From NCBI RefSeq assembly GCF_000160035.2, contig NZ_KI535369.1, positions 311,733-375,732 on the forward strand: DNA of 64,000 nucleotides, given 5' to 3'. Below the pieces are notes generated by a model that had not been told where the DNA came from, did no database searches, and was given only the letters and a program-made list of their open reading frames with translations. Positions within the stretch are counted from its first letter, which is position 1. Each line of letters opens with the position of its first letter. Position numbers and translations under genes: made by a program. Shown piece after piece: positions 8,302 through 16,524 of the stretch. Origin of the DNA: Catonella morbi ATCC 51271 (GTDB taxonomy: Bacteria > Bacillota > Clostridia > Lachnospirales > Lachnospiraceae).

Positions 8302-8871
8302 ATGGAAAAGAAGTCAGATAGCAAGTTGATTGCACTATATCAATCCAGATCTGAAATTGCAATTTCTGAAACAAAAAGTATGTATGGAAGGCTTATTTAT
8401 TCTGTTGCACATGACCTTCTTAAGAATAATTCTGATGCAGAAGAATGTGAGAATGACACCTACTTAGGATTATGGAAGTCAATACCGCCTGCAGAACCTA
8501 AAAACTTTAAAGCATTTTGTCTTAAGATAACAAGAAACCTTGCCATAAAAAAACTTGATTATTATCGGGCAGAGAAGCGGGACTTTGCTAAAACAATATA
8601 TTATGAGGATGTATTAAATGAAGTTTCTGATTTAGAACTTCATCTAAGTGATGACAAAGAATCTGATTTGTCACAATGTATAGATGAGTTTCTTCACAGG
8701 CTTGATAAGAAAAAGAAGATAATCTTTGTTTTAAGGTACTGGCAGTTGATGAGTGTAAAAGAAATTACAGAAGAGTGCGGAATGTCAAAAAGTCAGGTAG
8801 AAACTATACTTTGCAGAATCAGAAAGCAATTAAGGAACTGGTTGATAGAAAGGAAGTTTTATCATGAATGA
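8302..8871 (+). CDS. ECF-type RNA polymerase sigma factor
   Basis: A 189-residue sigma-70 family protein with only regions 2 and 4. Region 2 lies at about residues 20-90 (SVAHDLLKNNSDAEECENDTYLGLW) and region 4 at about 125-180 (FVLRYWQLMSVKEITEECGMSKSQVETIL, an HTH). Such factors redirect RNA polymerase to stress promoters and are normally held by a membrane anti-sigma factor. The next gene overlaps it by 8 bp and is of the matching DUF4179 type, so the pair is a unit. An internal fragment of this gene (about 60 bp) survives at 18236-18300, and a four-codon stub of its start at 26089-26103. Confidence 0.88.
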   Translation: MEKKSDSKLIALYQSRSEIAISETKSMYGRLIYSVAHDLLKNNSDAEECENDTYLGLWKSIPPAEPKNFKAFCLKITRNLAIKKLDYYRAEKRDFAKTIYYEDVLNEVSDLELHLSDDKESDLSQCIDEFLHRLDKKKKIIFVLRYWQLMSVKEITEECGMSKSQVETILCRIRKQLRNWLIERKFYHE

Positions 8872-9895
8872 ACATAAATTTCTCAATGCTGTGGGAAATA
8901 TCAGTGATGAATATTTATTGGAGGCATTGTCTTATTGTGAAAGAAAAAAGATGGTTAAAAATTTTAGCAAAGCAGCTGCAGCTATTTTGTTAGCAATAAT
9001 TATTACAGGACTATCACTTAATGTGTTTATGCCGATATATGCAAGAAATCTTCCTTTTGTCGGAAATGCGTTTGCTTTTATCCAAGACAGGCTTCATACA
9101 GGTGGTGCATACTCGAACTATGCCTTTAAGATAGGAGACAAAGTTACCGATAATGGTCTAACTATTACAATGTCGGAAGCATACTGCGATGGTGTTAATT
9201 TATATGTAAGCTTTGTTATAGAAAGTGGAACTGCTTTTGATACATGGATAACAGATGAATATATAAAAAGCCAGTTAAACTATGATGGAACAATGTATAT
9301 TGAAAGCAGTGAGGGACGAAAGCCACTGAATGATTCCGGTTTAACCGGTTTGGAAGGCAAGTTTACAGATGCTTTTACTTTTGTGGGTGTAAAATCTTTT
9401 TCGTTAAGTGGGGCTGTTTTTCCGGATAAGTTTATGCTTGATATGAAAATAAACTCTGTAAGCTTAATTACCGGAAAGGCCGACACAGAGTATGTAAAAG
9501 GGGATTGGCATTTTGCTCCGTCAATAAATGTAAATTCGGGTGATGTTGTAACTTATGAAATTAATAAAGAGGCAAAAGGTCATACTATTGATAAGGTTGT
9601 TGTAACTCCAATCTATGTAACAATATACACTTCTTATCCTGATATTTATGGTGACACAACAAGTTATGAAGTCCGGGCTTATACAGATGGATATGCTGAT
9701 GAAGATATATCAAGTCAGGGAGAATATGGTCGTACTTCCGGTATCACCCAGATTCCAAGAATCCGCGTGAATAATGACCTGCATATATATGTGGTAAACA
9801 GCCCTACTTTAGGTGAGGACGGTTTATCCTGCGGGACACAAAAGGTATCAAAAGAACATGCCATAGTTTCAGCTGATATTACTATAGATAAATAG
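8864..9895 (+). CDS. DUF4179 anti-sigma factor, membrane-anchored
   Basis: A 343-residue protein. A cytoplasmic N-terminus of about 35 residues would bind the sigma factor, one transmembrane helix (AAAAILLAIIITGLSLNVFM, about 38-57) follows, and the rest is a predicted extracellular beta-rich domain containing the DUF4179 core (NYAFKIGDKVTDNGLTITM at about 85-103). The ATG at 8864 overlaps the sigma gene and follows the RBS-like GGAAG, implying translational coupling. The role is sequestration of the sigma factor until an envelope signal arrives, as known for this family. Confidence 0.8.
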   Translation: MNEHKFLNAVGNISDEYLLEALSYCERKKMVKNFSKAAAAILLAIIITGLSLNVFMPIYARNLPFVGNAFAFIQDRLHTGGAYSNYAFKIGDKVTDNGLTITMSEAYCDGVNLYVSFVIESGTAFDTWITDEYIKSQLNYDGTMYIESSEGRKPLNDSGLTGLEGKFTDAFTFVGVKSFSLSGAVFPDKFMLDMKINSVSLITGKADTEYVKGDWHFAPSINVNSGDVVTYEINKEAKGHTIDKVVVTPIYVTIYTSYPDIYGDTTSYEVRAYTDGYADEDISSQGEYGRTSGITQIPRIRVNNDLHIYVVNSPTLGEDGLSCGTQKVSKEHAIVSADITIDK

Positions 9896-10066
9896 AGGAT
9901 TGTAAATGAATGTAATACGAATTACCTGCTAATACTGATAATTCATCCGACTATTTCAATTCTGTAAATCTGAAAAAGAGGATGGATAGTAATACAACAA
10001 TAGCAGGAACAGGCCATATTAATCATATTCAATAAAATATAATAAACTTATGGTAGATAAAGTAAT

Positions 10067-10112
10067 ATACCCGGTATAGTAGGCTTTAATAAGCTATTAT
10101 ACCGGGTATATA
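10067..10112. terminator. Strong bidirectional hairpin terminator
   Basis: ATACCCGGTATA pairs with TATACCGGGTAT, with additional pairing inside the loop (GGCTT with AAGCT). It lies between the plus-strand sigma operon and the minus-strand AbiE-like genes, where a shared terminator is expected. Bases 9896-10066 hold no gene. Confidence 0.7.
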
Positions 10113-10142
10113 TTTATTATATGAATATTTCAAGACGTAAAA

Positions 10143-10872
10143 TTACCAGGTTTTATAAAATTGATATTTTACCCATGAAGTATTCTTTAGAAGATTTTTG
10201 TAAATATCTGTAAGGGCTTCCATTGCTTTATCATAATCAATTCTGTCACAGTCACGAAGAACATATTGGTTCTGCATAATTTCATATGCCTTGCGGACAT
10301 CCTTGTTATTCATTGAATTTGTAAAGAAAACAAAATCTGAAGGCAATACATCAGGAATGCCGTCAAGACGATTGCGTTCCTCGGCAATACGAATGTCCAG
10401 CAATTTTTTCATCAGTCCGGTATCTGAAAGCAGTTTTGTGTTTATAAATAACGACAAGGTCATAAATATGTTTTGCCGCCTCAAATGCCCTGTGTGGTTC
10501 AGAAGCCTTACGAACATAAGCTTCTGCAGCAAAAAGTTTATCTATAAATACCCTTTCCATGGAAATTGTCATAATGGAAAATGGTCCCACATCATATTCT
10601 AATCTCCTGTCATTTTGTGTACGGCTGCAGTTCCTTGTATCAACTGACAGGTCTATATCTTCAGAAAAACGGTTTGTAGTCTTTAATGCTTTATATAGAG
10701 CTGTTCCTCCTTTGAAATATGCAGGAAGTCCATTACTTTGCTTTTCTGCAAGTTCTTTGAGTATTAATGACACATAATAATCTTTTTCAAGGACATCACT
10801 TCGATATCCGGTTTGTGTATGAATAGTGTCAATAAGCACACGAAAGGCTTCTTTATCAAGATGGAGTTTCAT
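10143..10872 (-). pseudogene. AbiEii-type nucleotidyltransferase toxin, frameshifted and deleted
   Basis: The 5' part (from ATG 10872) encodes the nucleotidyltransferase core FKGGTALYKALKTTNRFSEDIDLSV, the GG(T/S)xL...DxD signature of AbiEii toxins of type IV toxin-antitoxin systems. After about residue 85 the protein jumps abruptly to a C-terminal segment, which suggests an internal deletion. Near 10450 the frame shifts: HIYDL continues in the neighbouring frame as SLFINTKLLSDTGLMKKLLDIR and so on to the stop at 10143. The active-site motif is intact but the protein cannot be made whole. It overlaps the antitoxin-like gene by 4 bp. Confidence 0.75.
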
Positions 10873-11474
10873 AGTGCATAACCTCCTTCTCCTGCTGTAT
10901 GTGCAAGCTGAATTACTGTGTTTTTATTGTAGTAACGGTCTGCTAAGAACAGAAGCTTTTCATATTGCAGTTTAAGTTTGTGTATGTGGTTAGCAATAAC
11001 AGAATACGGATGCTCTGCATCAATGGGAGCTTTATCCAAAAGTTCAAGTACGTCAAGCATCTGCAAATATGATTTATTCTCAGCAGTAATCTCTGCTTTT
11101 GGAGGACGGATTGTTACGCCCAATTTCTTATCCATGCGAGTACAATCTTTTGCCATATTAGTGGCAATAACACGCTCTTTTGGCATTTGTGTTGCAAGCC
11201 CTATATCATGAAGAAGGGCAAAGCCGGTCTCATATCCTTTGTCTGGTAGCAAATACTTATCAGCTATCAGGTTCTCTTTGTTGATTCCTCTTTCTCCAAA
11301 CGGAGTGGTAACTGTTCTGAAATAAATCCCTTTCTGGTAAAATCTGAGTTCAGGAATTGTTTTAGAATCCATGATGCGTTTCATTGCCACAGCAGCAGCT
11401 GCTACAGCATCTTTATCTTTCAAATTAAATTTTTCTGCTAATGAAGCAGCAATTATCTTTGTATATATTGGCAT
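10869..11474 (-). CDS. DUF6088 (AbiEi-like) antitoxin, N-terminally truncated
   Basis: About 201 residues from the ATG at 11474. The segment IYTKIIAASLAEKF...RFYQKGIYFRT and the following LLHDIGLATQMPKERVIATN match the DUF6088/AbiEi antitoxin pattern. Family members have about 15-20 further N-terminal residues before 'PIYT'; here that region is replaced by repeat-derived sequence (frame continues to 11534 but is not family-like). No RBS fits well. Its stop overlaps the start of the toxin gene (ATGA), the usual antitoxin-toxin order. Since the toxin is broken, selection on the antitoxin is probably relaxed. Confidence 0.65.
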   Translation of the reverse strand: MPIYTKIIAASLAEKFNLKDKDAVAAAAVAMKRIMDSKTIPELRFYQKGIYFRTVTTPFGERGINKENLIADKYLLPDKGYETGFALLHDIGLATQMPKERVIATNMAKDCTRMDKKLGVTIRPPKAEITAENKSYLQMLDVLELLDKAPIDAEHPYSVIANHIHKLKLQYEKLLFLADRYYNKNTVIQLAHTAGEGGYAL

Positions 11475-11534
11475 TTCATTGGAAAATAATAAGATAGCAC
11501 AGGTAGAAGAAAATTTTATGAAATTAATGTGCAT

Positions 11535-11932
11535 TTCAAGGCGCTAAAGAGTGTGCTAATAAAAGATTTCAAAGAACCAAAGCACCATATATCTGGCGCT
11601 TTGGATGACGCTTTGGTACAAAGGATAATTGAAGAAAAGTTGAGGGCTTTTATCATTATGGTTTTAGGACTGATTCTGGTAATCAACAAAAATCATCTTT
11701 TATTTTGACATATAAAATTAAACAAGGTAAGTGAAATTTAAACGAGAAGGTTAAGCCAAAAGTTGAGGAGTGGTGAAATTATATAATAAAAATAATGGTC
11801 AAAATCCCGATAACTTTAAAAAGACCGTGGGAGTTTCAGCTACAAGAGAGTACCTGGAAAAGATTTATTATAAACATTCATAGATATCACTTTAGACTTT
11901 CGGAACATTATAAAAATGATTTAAAATTCTCC
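11535..11932. other. Gap of repeat-derived sequence and debris
   Basis: Bases 11530-11650 resemble 13425-13520 (shared words such as GCATTTCAAGGC and CCATATATCTG). Bases 11641-11805 are a copy of the dispersed repeat upstream part. A short frame ending TREYLEKIYYKHS stops at 11881-11883 and looks like the tail of a lost gene. Nothing here appears to be a functional gene. Confidence 0.5.
11701..11805 (+). repeat. Dispersed repeat core, copy D
   Basis: Shares with 13696-13900, 14879-14950 and 34528-34630 the sequence words TTTAAACGAGAAGG, CCAAAAGTTGAGGAGTGG and AAATTATATAATAAAAATA in the same order. Confidence 0.7.
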
Positions 11933-11963
11933 TTGACTTGGAGTTAGCTCCAAGGTATATACT
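11933..11963 (+). promoter_or_regulatory. MerR-type promoter and operator
   Basis: TTGACT (11933-11938) and TATACT (11958-11963) are separated by 19 bp, the overlong spacer diagnostic of MerR-controlled promoters. The spacer region contains a perfect palindrome, CTTGGAGTTAGCTCCAAG (11937-11954), similar to operators of the NmlR/AdhR aldehyde-responsive branch. It lies about 50 bp before the merR start, indicating autoregulation. Confidence 0.85.
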
Positions 11964-12016
11964 ACGGTTAAATACTTCAGGTATTTATTCATTATTTTTG
12001 AAGGGAGGTACTTTAT

Positions 12017-12421
12017 TTGAAAATCAAAGACGTCGTTGAATTAACCGGAACCACAGCTGATACATTACGTTACTATGAAAAAATAGGTATATTGCAAATT
12101 GAAAGAAAAAATGGTGTACGTTCCTTTTCGGAGAAAAATTTAGAGCAAATTCACTTGATTTCACGACTGAAAGAGGCGGGTTTTCTGCTCAAAGAAATTG
12201 TTTTTTTGTTTACGTTTGATGATGTCATCGAAAGTCCCTTGTGCTTGAGCTCAAAGGATAAACAGGTTTTAACGGGTGTAAAAGATCTTATCTTTACTAA
12301 GTTTAACATGACTCGTGAAAAAATAGGCCGAATGCAGGAAAGCGTTAAAACTCTGGAGAAAATGCACTCCAAGTTAGTGGATGCACTTCAAAGTGGGAAA
12401 ATGGAGGGATATAACAAATGA
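12017..12421 (+). CDS. MerR-family transcriptional regulator
   Basis: A 134-residue dimeric regulator. The N-terminal winged helix is intact (IKDVVELTGTTADTLRYYEKIGIL at residues 3-26), followed by a long dimerisation helix (about 75-115). Only one cysteine (in SPLCLSS, about 76) is present, so a classical Cys-rich metal site is absent; an organic or electrophile signal as in NmlR/AdhR relatives is more likely, an inference supported by the operator. Translation starts at a TTG with RBS GGGAGG 7 bp upstream; no ATG is available. It overlaps the next gene by 4 bp (ATGA), so the membrane protein is likely its main target. Confidence 0.85.
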   Translation: MKIKDVVELTGTTADTLRYYEKIGILQIERKNGVRSFSEKNLEQIHLISRLKEAGFLLKEIVFLFTFDDVIESPLCLSSKDKQVLTGVKDLIFTKFNMTREKIGRMQESVKTLEKMHSKLVDALQSGKMEGYNK

Positions 12422-12729
12422 AGAAAATACTTTTTAAAGCGTTATTGAGTATATATGCAATTCTAACCCTGTTAGTGGTAATATCAGATTTGAGTGTTAA
12501 TCCATTCAATCTTGCTCATTTATTCTTTTTTATAGGATGCGCAATGCTTGTTGTCGTAGCATTCTTAAAAACTTCTCATTTACTTGTGCTTTTAATAGCG
12601 GGATTGGCTTGTATGCATATTGCAGCTATTATTGCCGGTCAGATAAATGGTTTCCACTTATCTCATCATATAGTAAGAGCAGCTGTTTCCCTGACGTTGG
12701 TATTGATGTTCCTTCGAATAAAATCTTAA
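12418..12729 (+). CDS. Small four-helix membrane protein
   Basis: A 103-residue hydrophobic protein with about four transmembrane helices (around residues 5-24, 29-49, 53-74 and 84-100) and very short loops. His residues cluster in GFHLSHHIVR. Translationally coupled to the MerR gene. I do not recognise a named family; a role in export or sensing of the MerR signal is inference. Confidence 0.65.
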   Translation: MKKILFKALLSIYAILTLLVVISDLSVNPFNLAHLFFFIGCAMLVVVAFLKTSHLLVLLIAGLACMHIAAIIAGQINGFHLSHHIVRAAVSLTLVLMFLRIKS

Positions 12730-13086
12730 AGTTGCAGCCCCGGCTTATCACAAAATTGCCTCATAAAATACAAAATGATAACCAAGAACTAACCGCAGGC
12801 TAATCAAAGACTAACCGTGCATCTCTTTTTTCCATTTCAAGGTGTGATATTATTATGATAGATAAATGAAATAACAAATCTCAAGCAGTCCTCTTTTGCA
12901 AAAGAATAAAGGCAAAGAATCAGGCGTCAGCCTATCACTAAATGGTGGTGGGTATGGCGCTTTTATGTGAGTAGTATATAGTATGTTAGAAAGTGACTTG
13001 GTAAAATGGTTAAAATGAATAATTTATAATGGCTAGAGAAGAGTTTGACTTGCCATAAACAATTTGACAATTGATAGGGGGGAGAA
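12730..13086. other. Gap with no recognisable gene
   Basis: Contains only very short frames. An AATGGTGGTGGGTATGGCGC segment at 12941-12960 has an RBS-like run before an ATG, but the frame closes after six codons. A weak promoter-like TTGACA-like word lies at 13070-13075. Confidence 0.35.
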
Positions 13087-13164
13087 ATGATGAAAATAAG
13101 TGTTCAAAAATCTTATTTGGATTGGGATTTAAATAATGCTTTAAATAGTACATTTTATAAGTGA
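13087..13164 (+). CDS. Possible 25-residue peptide
   Basis: A strong RBS (GGGGGGAGAA, 13077-13086) directly precedes tandem ATGs at 13087/13090, and the frame runs to TGA at 13162-13164, overlapping the next frame. It could be a genuine small peptide or the truncated start of a lost gene fused to the HTH fragment that follows. Confidence 0.3.
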   Translation: MMKISVQKSYLDWDLNNALNSTFYK

Positions 13165-13391
13165 CAAAAAATGTCACTTATGATGTCACTTATGGAAATG
13201 AGTTAAATTCGACCGAAAGGTACGTACTTGCAATTTTAAAAGAAAACTCTGAGATTTCAAGAGATGAAATAGCTAGTAAGATATCTAAAACAATAAGAAC
13301 TGTACAACGGGCTTTAGTATCGCTGACAGAAAAAGGCTATATAAAGCGAATTGGAGCAAAACGAAATTCAACTTGGGATGTAATAAGGTAG
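13161..13391 (+). pseudogene. C-terminal winged-helix fragment of an AlbA_2-type protein
   Basis: 76 codons. Starts with a short repetitive linker (NVTYDVTYGN), then a winged HTH (LKENSEISRDEIASKISKTIRTVQRALVSLTEKGYI). This is the layout of the last ~75 residues of the AlbA_2 protein at 5466, with a different linker repeat (VTYD rather than GTQD). The AlbA_2 and ATPase domains are missing, so it is a remnant of a divergent paralogue. Confidence 0.6.
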
Positions 13392-13431
13392 GACAGACAG
13401 AAGAAAATTTAATGGAATCAGTGTGCATTTC

Positions 13432-13602
13432 AAGGCACTAAAGAGTGCACTAATAGAAAGTTCCAAAGCACCAAAGCGCCATATATCTGACGCTTTGGTG
13501 CAAAGAATAATTGAAGAACTGAAATCCAACCCTGCAATTTCTCAGAAAGAAATATCAGAAATAGGTGGCAAGCGCTATGGTCACTGGCAGATTATGAAAT
13601 AG
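13432..13602 (+). pseudogene. Second winged-helix fragment with internal deletion
   Basis: Reads …ISDALVQRIIEELKSNPAIS… then SEIGGKRYGHWQIMK and a stop at 13600-13602. The beginning and the end match AlbA_2-type winged helices (compare GHWEII at the end of the 5466 and 14320 copies), but the recognition helix is missing. Bases 13425-13520 are also similar to 11530-11650. Confidence 0.5.
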
Positions 13603-13639
13603 ATTTATATTTAAGCATACCAAGAGCTCTCAACAGTAA

Positions 13640-13879
13640 AAAGTTGAGGGTTTTATCATTATAGTTGTAGGGCTGATTCTGGTAATCAACAAAAATCTTC
13701 TTGGATTTTGACAGATAAAATTAAACAAGGTTTAAACGAGAAAAGAAAACTAAAAATCATATAAAGCCCGAAAGAATGGGAATTTTTTCTTGTTTAACTA
13801 CAGCAAAACAAAGAAATTTAAACGAGAATTTAAACGAGAAAGTTAAACCAAAAGTTGAGGAGTGGTGAAATTATATAAT
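13640..13879 (+). repeat. Upstream part of dispersed repeat B
   Basis: Matches 11641-11785 in words such as GGGCTGATTCTGGTAATCAA and AATTAAACAAGG, but with an extra ~70-bp segment and duplicated TTTAAACGAGAA motifs (13732, 13817, 13830). Confidence 0.65.
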
Positions 13880-14187
13880 AAAAATAATGGTCAAATCACT
13901 ATCGACATCCGACCTAATTAACGCTATAATATATTTAATCTAATAAGAAAACAGAGCAATCATTGTTGCAAGCTTTTTGACAATGGTAGCCATAGGTATG
14001 AACTCCATGGAACTGAATGGTTATATCCTTTCGGTGCTTTGGGCACCGAACAAGCACCATTAGGTACTTTTACAAGGAATAAAACAGGTTGTCTTATTTT
14101 GACACAGATTTACAGGAAAGTTAGAAAACAAGCTACTTTCATTGACTTATGTTGACAGATAATATTAGTAAATTACAGTACAAACCT

Positions 14188-14231
14188 TAGCTCCTAAGCT
14201 GTAGCCCGGGGTTCGATTCCCGCAGGGAACA
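14188..14231 (+). other. tRNA-Arg(CCT)-like 3' fragment, second copy
   Basis: Same elements as at 7145-7187: CTCCTAA loop at 14191-14197, a T-arm-like GGGGTTCGATTCCC and an AGGGAACA end at 14224-14231. No 5' half is present. Confidence 0.55.
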
Positions 14232-14242
14232 TGCATTTTAAG

Positions 14243-14274
14243 CGGTAATGAAGATAAAATCATTGCCGTTTTTT
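14243..14274 (+). terminator. Rho-independent terminator in repeat copy B
   Basis: CGGTAATGA pairs with TCATTGCCG (one G-T pair) before a T6 run. Confidence 0.7.
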
Positions 14275-14319
14275 CATGCAAAAACAGCATTTTCAGTGAC
14301 AGGTTTGCCAACGAAAAGC

Positions 14320-14825
14320 AGCGTAATGCTAAGATGATGTAGAGAAAAACTGCAAATTCAAGAGAAGAAATGCCTGATGGCTCCATAATTCAGGACAGAG
14401 ATCCGCTTACAGTGCCATCAACCAGAAGAAATCCCGTGCTTGCTGATGTACTTAACAGGCTTGGTTATATGGAGCGTAAGGGAAGTGGATTTGGTAAAAT
14501 AATAAGCGGATATGAGTTTCAGAAAAATTATACTGAGAGTAAGAAGCCGACATTTCGTTCAGACAGGTACCAATTCACTGTGATAATGCCTAATCTGAAT
14601 TATGGCACTCAGGATGTCCCTCAAGATGTCCATCAAGGTGTCCCTCAAGACAATTTGGATGTACAGATTTTGAAACTAATGCGCGAAAATAACAAAATAA
14701 GTACAGATAGCATGGCTATGTTACTTGGCGTGAGCTCTAAAACTATAAAACGGCGCATAAAAGAAATGGATAATGTTCATTATATTGGAAGTGGATATAG
14801 TGGTCATTGGGAGATTATAGATTAA
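14320..14825 (+). pseudogene. Truncated AlbA_2 protein paralogue
   Basis: Homology to the 5466 gene begins around GCGTAATGCTAAG and includes the segment where TGG is changed to a TAG stop (14340-14342). A deletion of about 120 bp then joins GAAATGCC directly to the later GGAATGCC site, a deletion between short direct repeats. The open frame from ATG 14370 (151 codons) keeps the end of the ATPase domain, a diverged DVPQ/DVHQ linker and an intact winged helix ending GHWEIID. The AlbA_2 domain is missing, so this is a remnant, although the HTH part could still be translated. Confidence 0.7.
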
Positions 14826-14878
14826 ATTGAGGATAAATCGGCAACTATTTGATAGAAAGACCAGTATGTAAAAAATAA

Positions 14879-15055
14879 AGAAATTTAAACGAGAAGGTTA
14901 AACCAAAAGTTGGGGAGTGGTGAAATTATATAATAAAAATAGCAGTCAAAACCACATAGACATCTGACCTGGTACACGCTATAATGTATTTAATCTAATA
15001 AGAAAATAGTGTTATCATTACTGCGTTAAAAAGCGAATGGTAGCCATGGATATGA
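14879..15055 (+). repeat. Dispersed repeat, partial copy C
   Basis: Follows copies A and B from the TTTAAACGAGAAGG core through ACGCTATAATGTATTTAATC (14979-14998) and then diverges before the tRNA-like part. It fills the gap between the AlbA_2 remnant and the YhcG-type gene. Confidence 0.65.
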
Positions 15056-15176
15056 AAAAATCGTTGGGACGGAATGAAATAACCAAATCTCTAAAACAAG
15101 ATAGAAATTCAAACATAAATTGAATATAGTCAATATTTAATTAACAATACAGTATGATGAATTGAGGAGTAAGCCT

Positions 15177-16202
15177 ATGAATAATTTAGTTGATAATCTT
15201 CATACCGATGTTTATGCAAATATTAAAAGGCTAATGGAGAACGCACGAACTGATGTAGCGAAGCAAGTTAATAATATATTAGTAAAAACCTATTGGGAAA
15301 TAGGGAGAATTATTGTAGAAGATGAGCAAGGTCATTCAGATAGAGCTGAGTATGGCAAGAGCTTAATAGCAGATTTATCTAAGAAACTTACAAAAGAATA
15401 TGGTAAGGGATTTTCAAAGTCAAACTTGTTCTATATGAGAAGCTTTTATTTGACATATCCAATTTTCCAAACACTGTCTGGAAAATTGAGTTGGTCGCAT
15501 TATTTAGAACTTCTATCTATTGATGATAAGAATAAGTGTAGCTTTTATGAAAAAGAAACTGTCAATGCAAATTGGTCTGTAAGGGAATTAAAAAGACAAA
15601 TAAATACATCGTTATTTGAGAGATTATTGCTATCAAGTGGGGATGAAAATAAAGAAAAAGTATTAGATTTAGCTCTAAAGGGAAATGAAATAGCTACTCC
15701 AAATGATATAATAAAAGATCCTTATGTATTTGAATTTTTAGGATTACCTGAAGAAAAACCAATTATGGAAAGTGATTTAGAAAAAGCACTTGTAACTCAT
15801 ATAGAAAAATTCTTACTTGAACTTGGCAAAGGCTTTATGTATGTAGGTTCACAGCAAAGGGTAACACTTGGAAATACCCATTATTATGTTGATATGGTAT
15901 TTTACAACAAGATACTCAGAAGCTATGTTTTGATTGAATTAAAAACAGGAAAGCTAATGCCGGAAGCAGTAGGACAGCTTAATATGTATCTTAACTACTA
16001 TAAAACTGAAGTTAATGACGAAATTGATAATGAACCTATCGGGATTATCCTCTGTGCGAACAAGGATAGTATACAGGCAGAATATGCACTTGGTAGCTTA
16101 TCTAACCAAATATTTGCTTCTAAGTACACGCTATATATTCCTGATAGAGAACAATTAGAGGAACAGGTTGAAAGAGTAGTAAAGAAATACAAGAAAAAAT
16201 AA
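15177..16202 (+). CDS. YhcG/DUF1016-type PDDEXK nuclease-domain protein
   Basis: A 341-residue cytoplasmic protein. The N-terminal DUF1016 domain (about 10-150) shows the family pattern TYWEIGRIIVEDEQ...YGKSLIADLSKKL...GFSKSNLFYMRSFY...LSWSHYLELL. The C-terminal PDDEXK-like nuclease fold (about 200-335) keeps the Asp in YYVDMVFYN and the E-x-K of LIELKTGKL. Members occur in defence islands and with restriction systems; the exact substrate is unsettled. ATG 15177 is chosen because GAGGAG lies 7 bp upstream, against a TTG at 15162 that would overlap that RBS. It appears to be a single-gene unit downstream of repeat C. Confidence 0.85.
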   Translation: MNNLVDNLHTDVYANIKRLMENARTDVAKQVNNILVKTYWEIGRIIVEDEQGHSDRAEYGKSLIADLSKKLTKEYGKGFSKSNLFYMRSFYLTYPIFQTLSGKLSWSHYLELLSIDDKNKCSFYEKETVNANWSVRELKRQINTSLFERLLLSSGDENKEKVLDLALKGNEIATPNDIIKDPYVFEFLGLPEEKPIMESDLEKALVTHIEKFLLELGKGFMYVGSQQRVTLGNTHYYVDMVFYNKILRSYVLIELKTGKLMPEAVGQLNMYLNYYKTEVNDEIDNEPIGIILCANKDSIQAEYALGSLSNQIFASKYTLYIPDREQLEEQVERVVKKYKKK

Positions 16203-16394
16203 AAGTTAAAGTTACCAAAATATTTTTAGAAAAGTAAAGGTGACAATAGTGAATTTTTTATTATGCTTAATTATACAATTATGTACTTTTTTATTGCTTG
16301 GAAGACCTTTTTACCAAAAAATATATAAAATTACAAAAAAAAGATAAAATGAATATGCTTTTTCAATGTGTAAGTTAGTAGTTTGCAATGGGGT

Positions 16395-16449
16395 ATTTTT
16401 GCCATTTTATGCAAAATAAGGGCGATTTCTGCAATGGGTATTGTTTTTA
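16395..16449 (+). promoter_or_regulatory. Conserved upstream element shared with 36058-36111
   Basis: The words TTTTTGCC, TGCAAAATAAGGGCGATTTC and GGTATTGTTTT occur in the same order at both places. The core has imperfect dyad symmetry (TGCAAAAT…ATTTCTGCA). It lies about 75 bp before the M28 gene and may be an operator. The rest of 16203-16524 is AT-rich and contains no gene. Confidence 0.5.
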
Positions 16450-16524
16450 GAATAAAAAATATTATAATTTGAAGTAGCAGGGAATTTGTAATCATTAAAT
16501 TAGGCTGAATTGGAGGTAAATTTT

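Larger units (their letters stand above)
13880..14285 (+). repeat. 406-bp dispersed repeat, copy B
   Basis: Aligns by eye end to end with copy A (6836-7241) with scattered substitutions and no large gaps. Contains a tRNA-like end (14188-14231) and a terminator (14243-14274). Both copies lie next to AlbA_2-type genes or fragments, so about 7 kb of sequence (immunity, sigma, AbiE, MerR) is bracketed by direct repeats. Confidence 0.8.

Noticed and set aside
12941-12990. Small holin-like toxin gene suggested by a GGTGGTGGGTATGG start region
   Set aside because: The open frame closes after six codons and no hydrophobic peptide is encoded.
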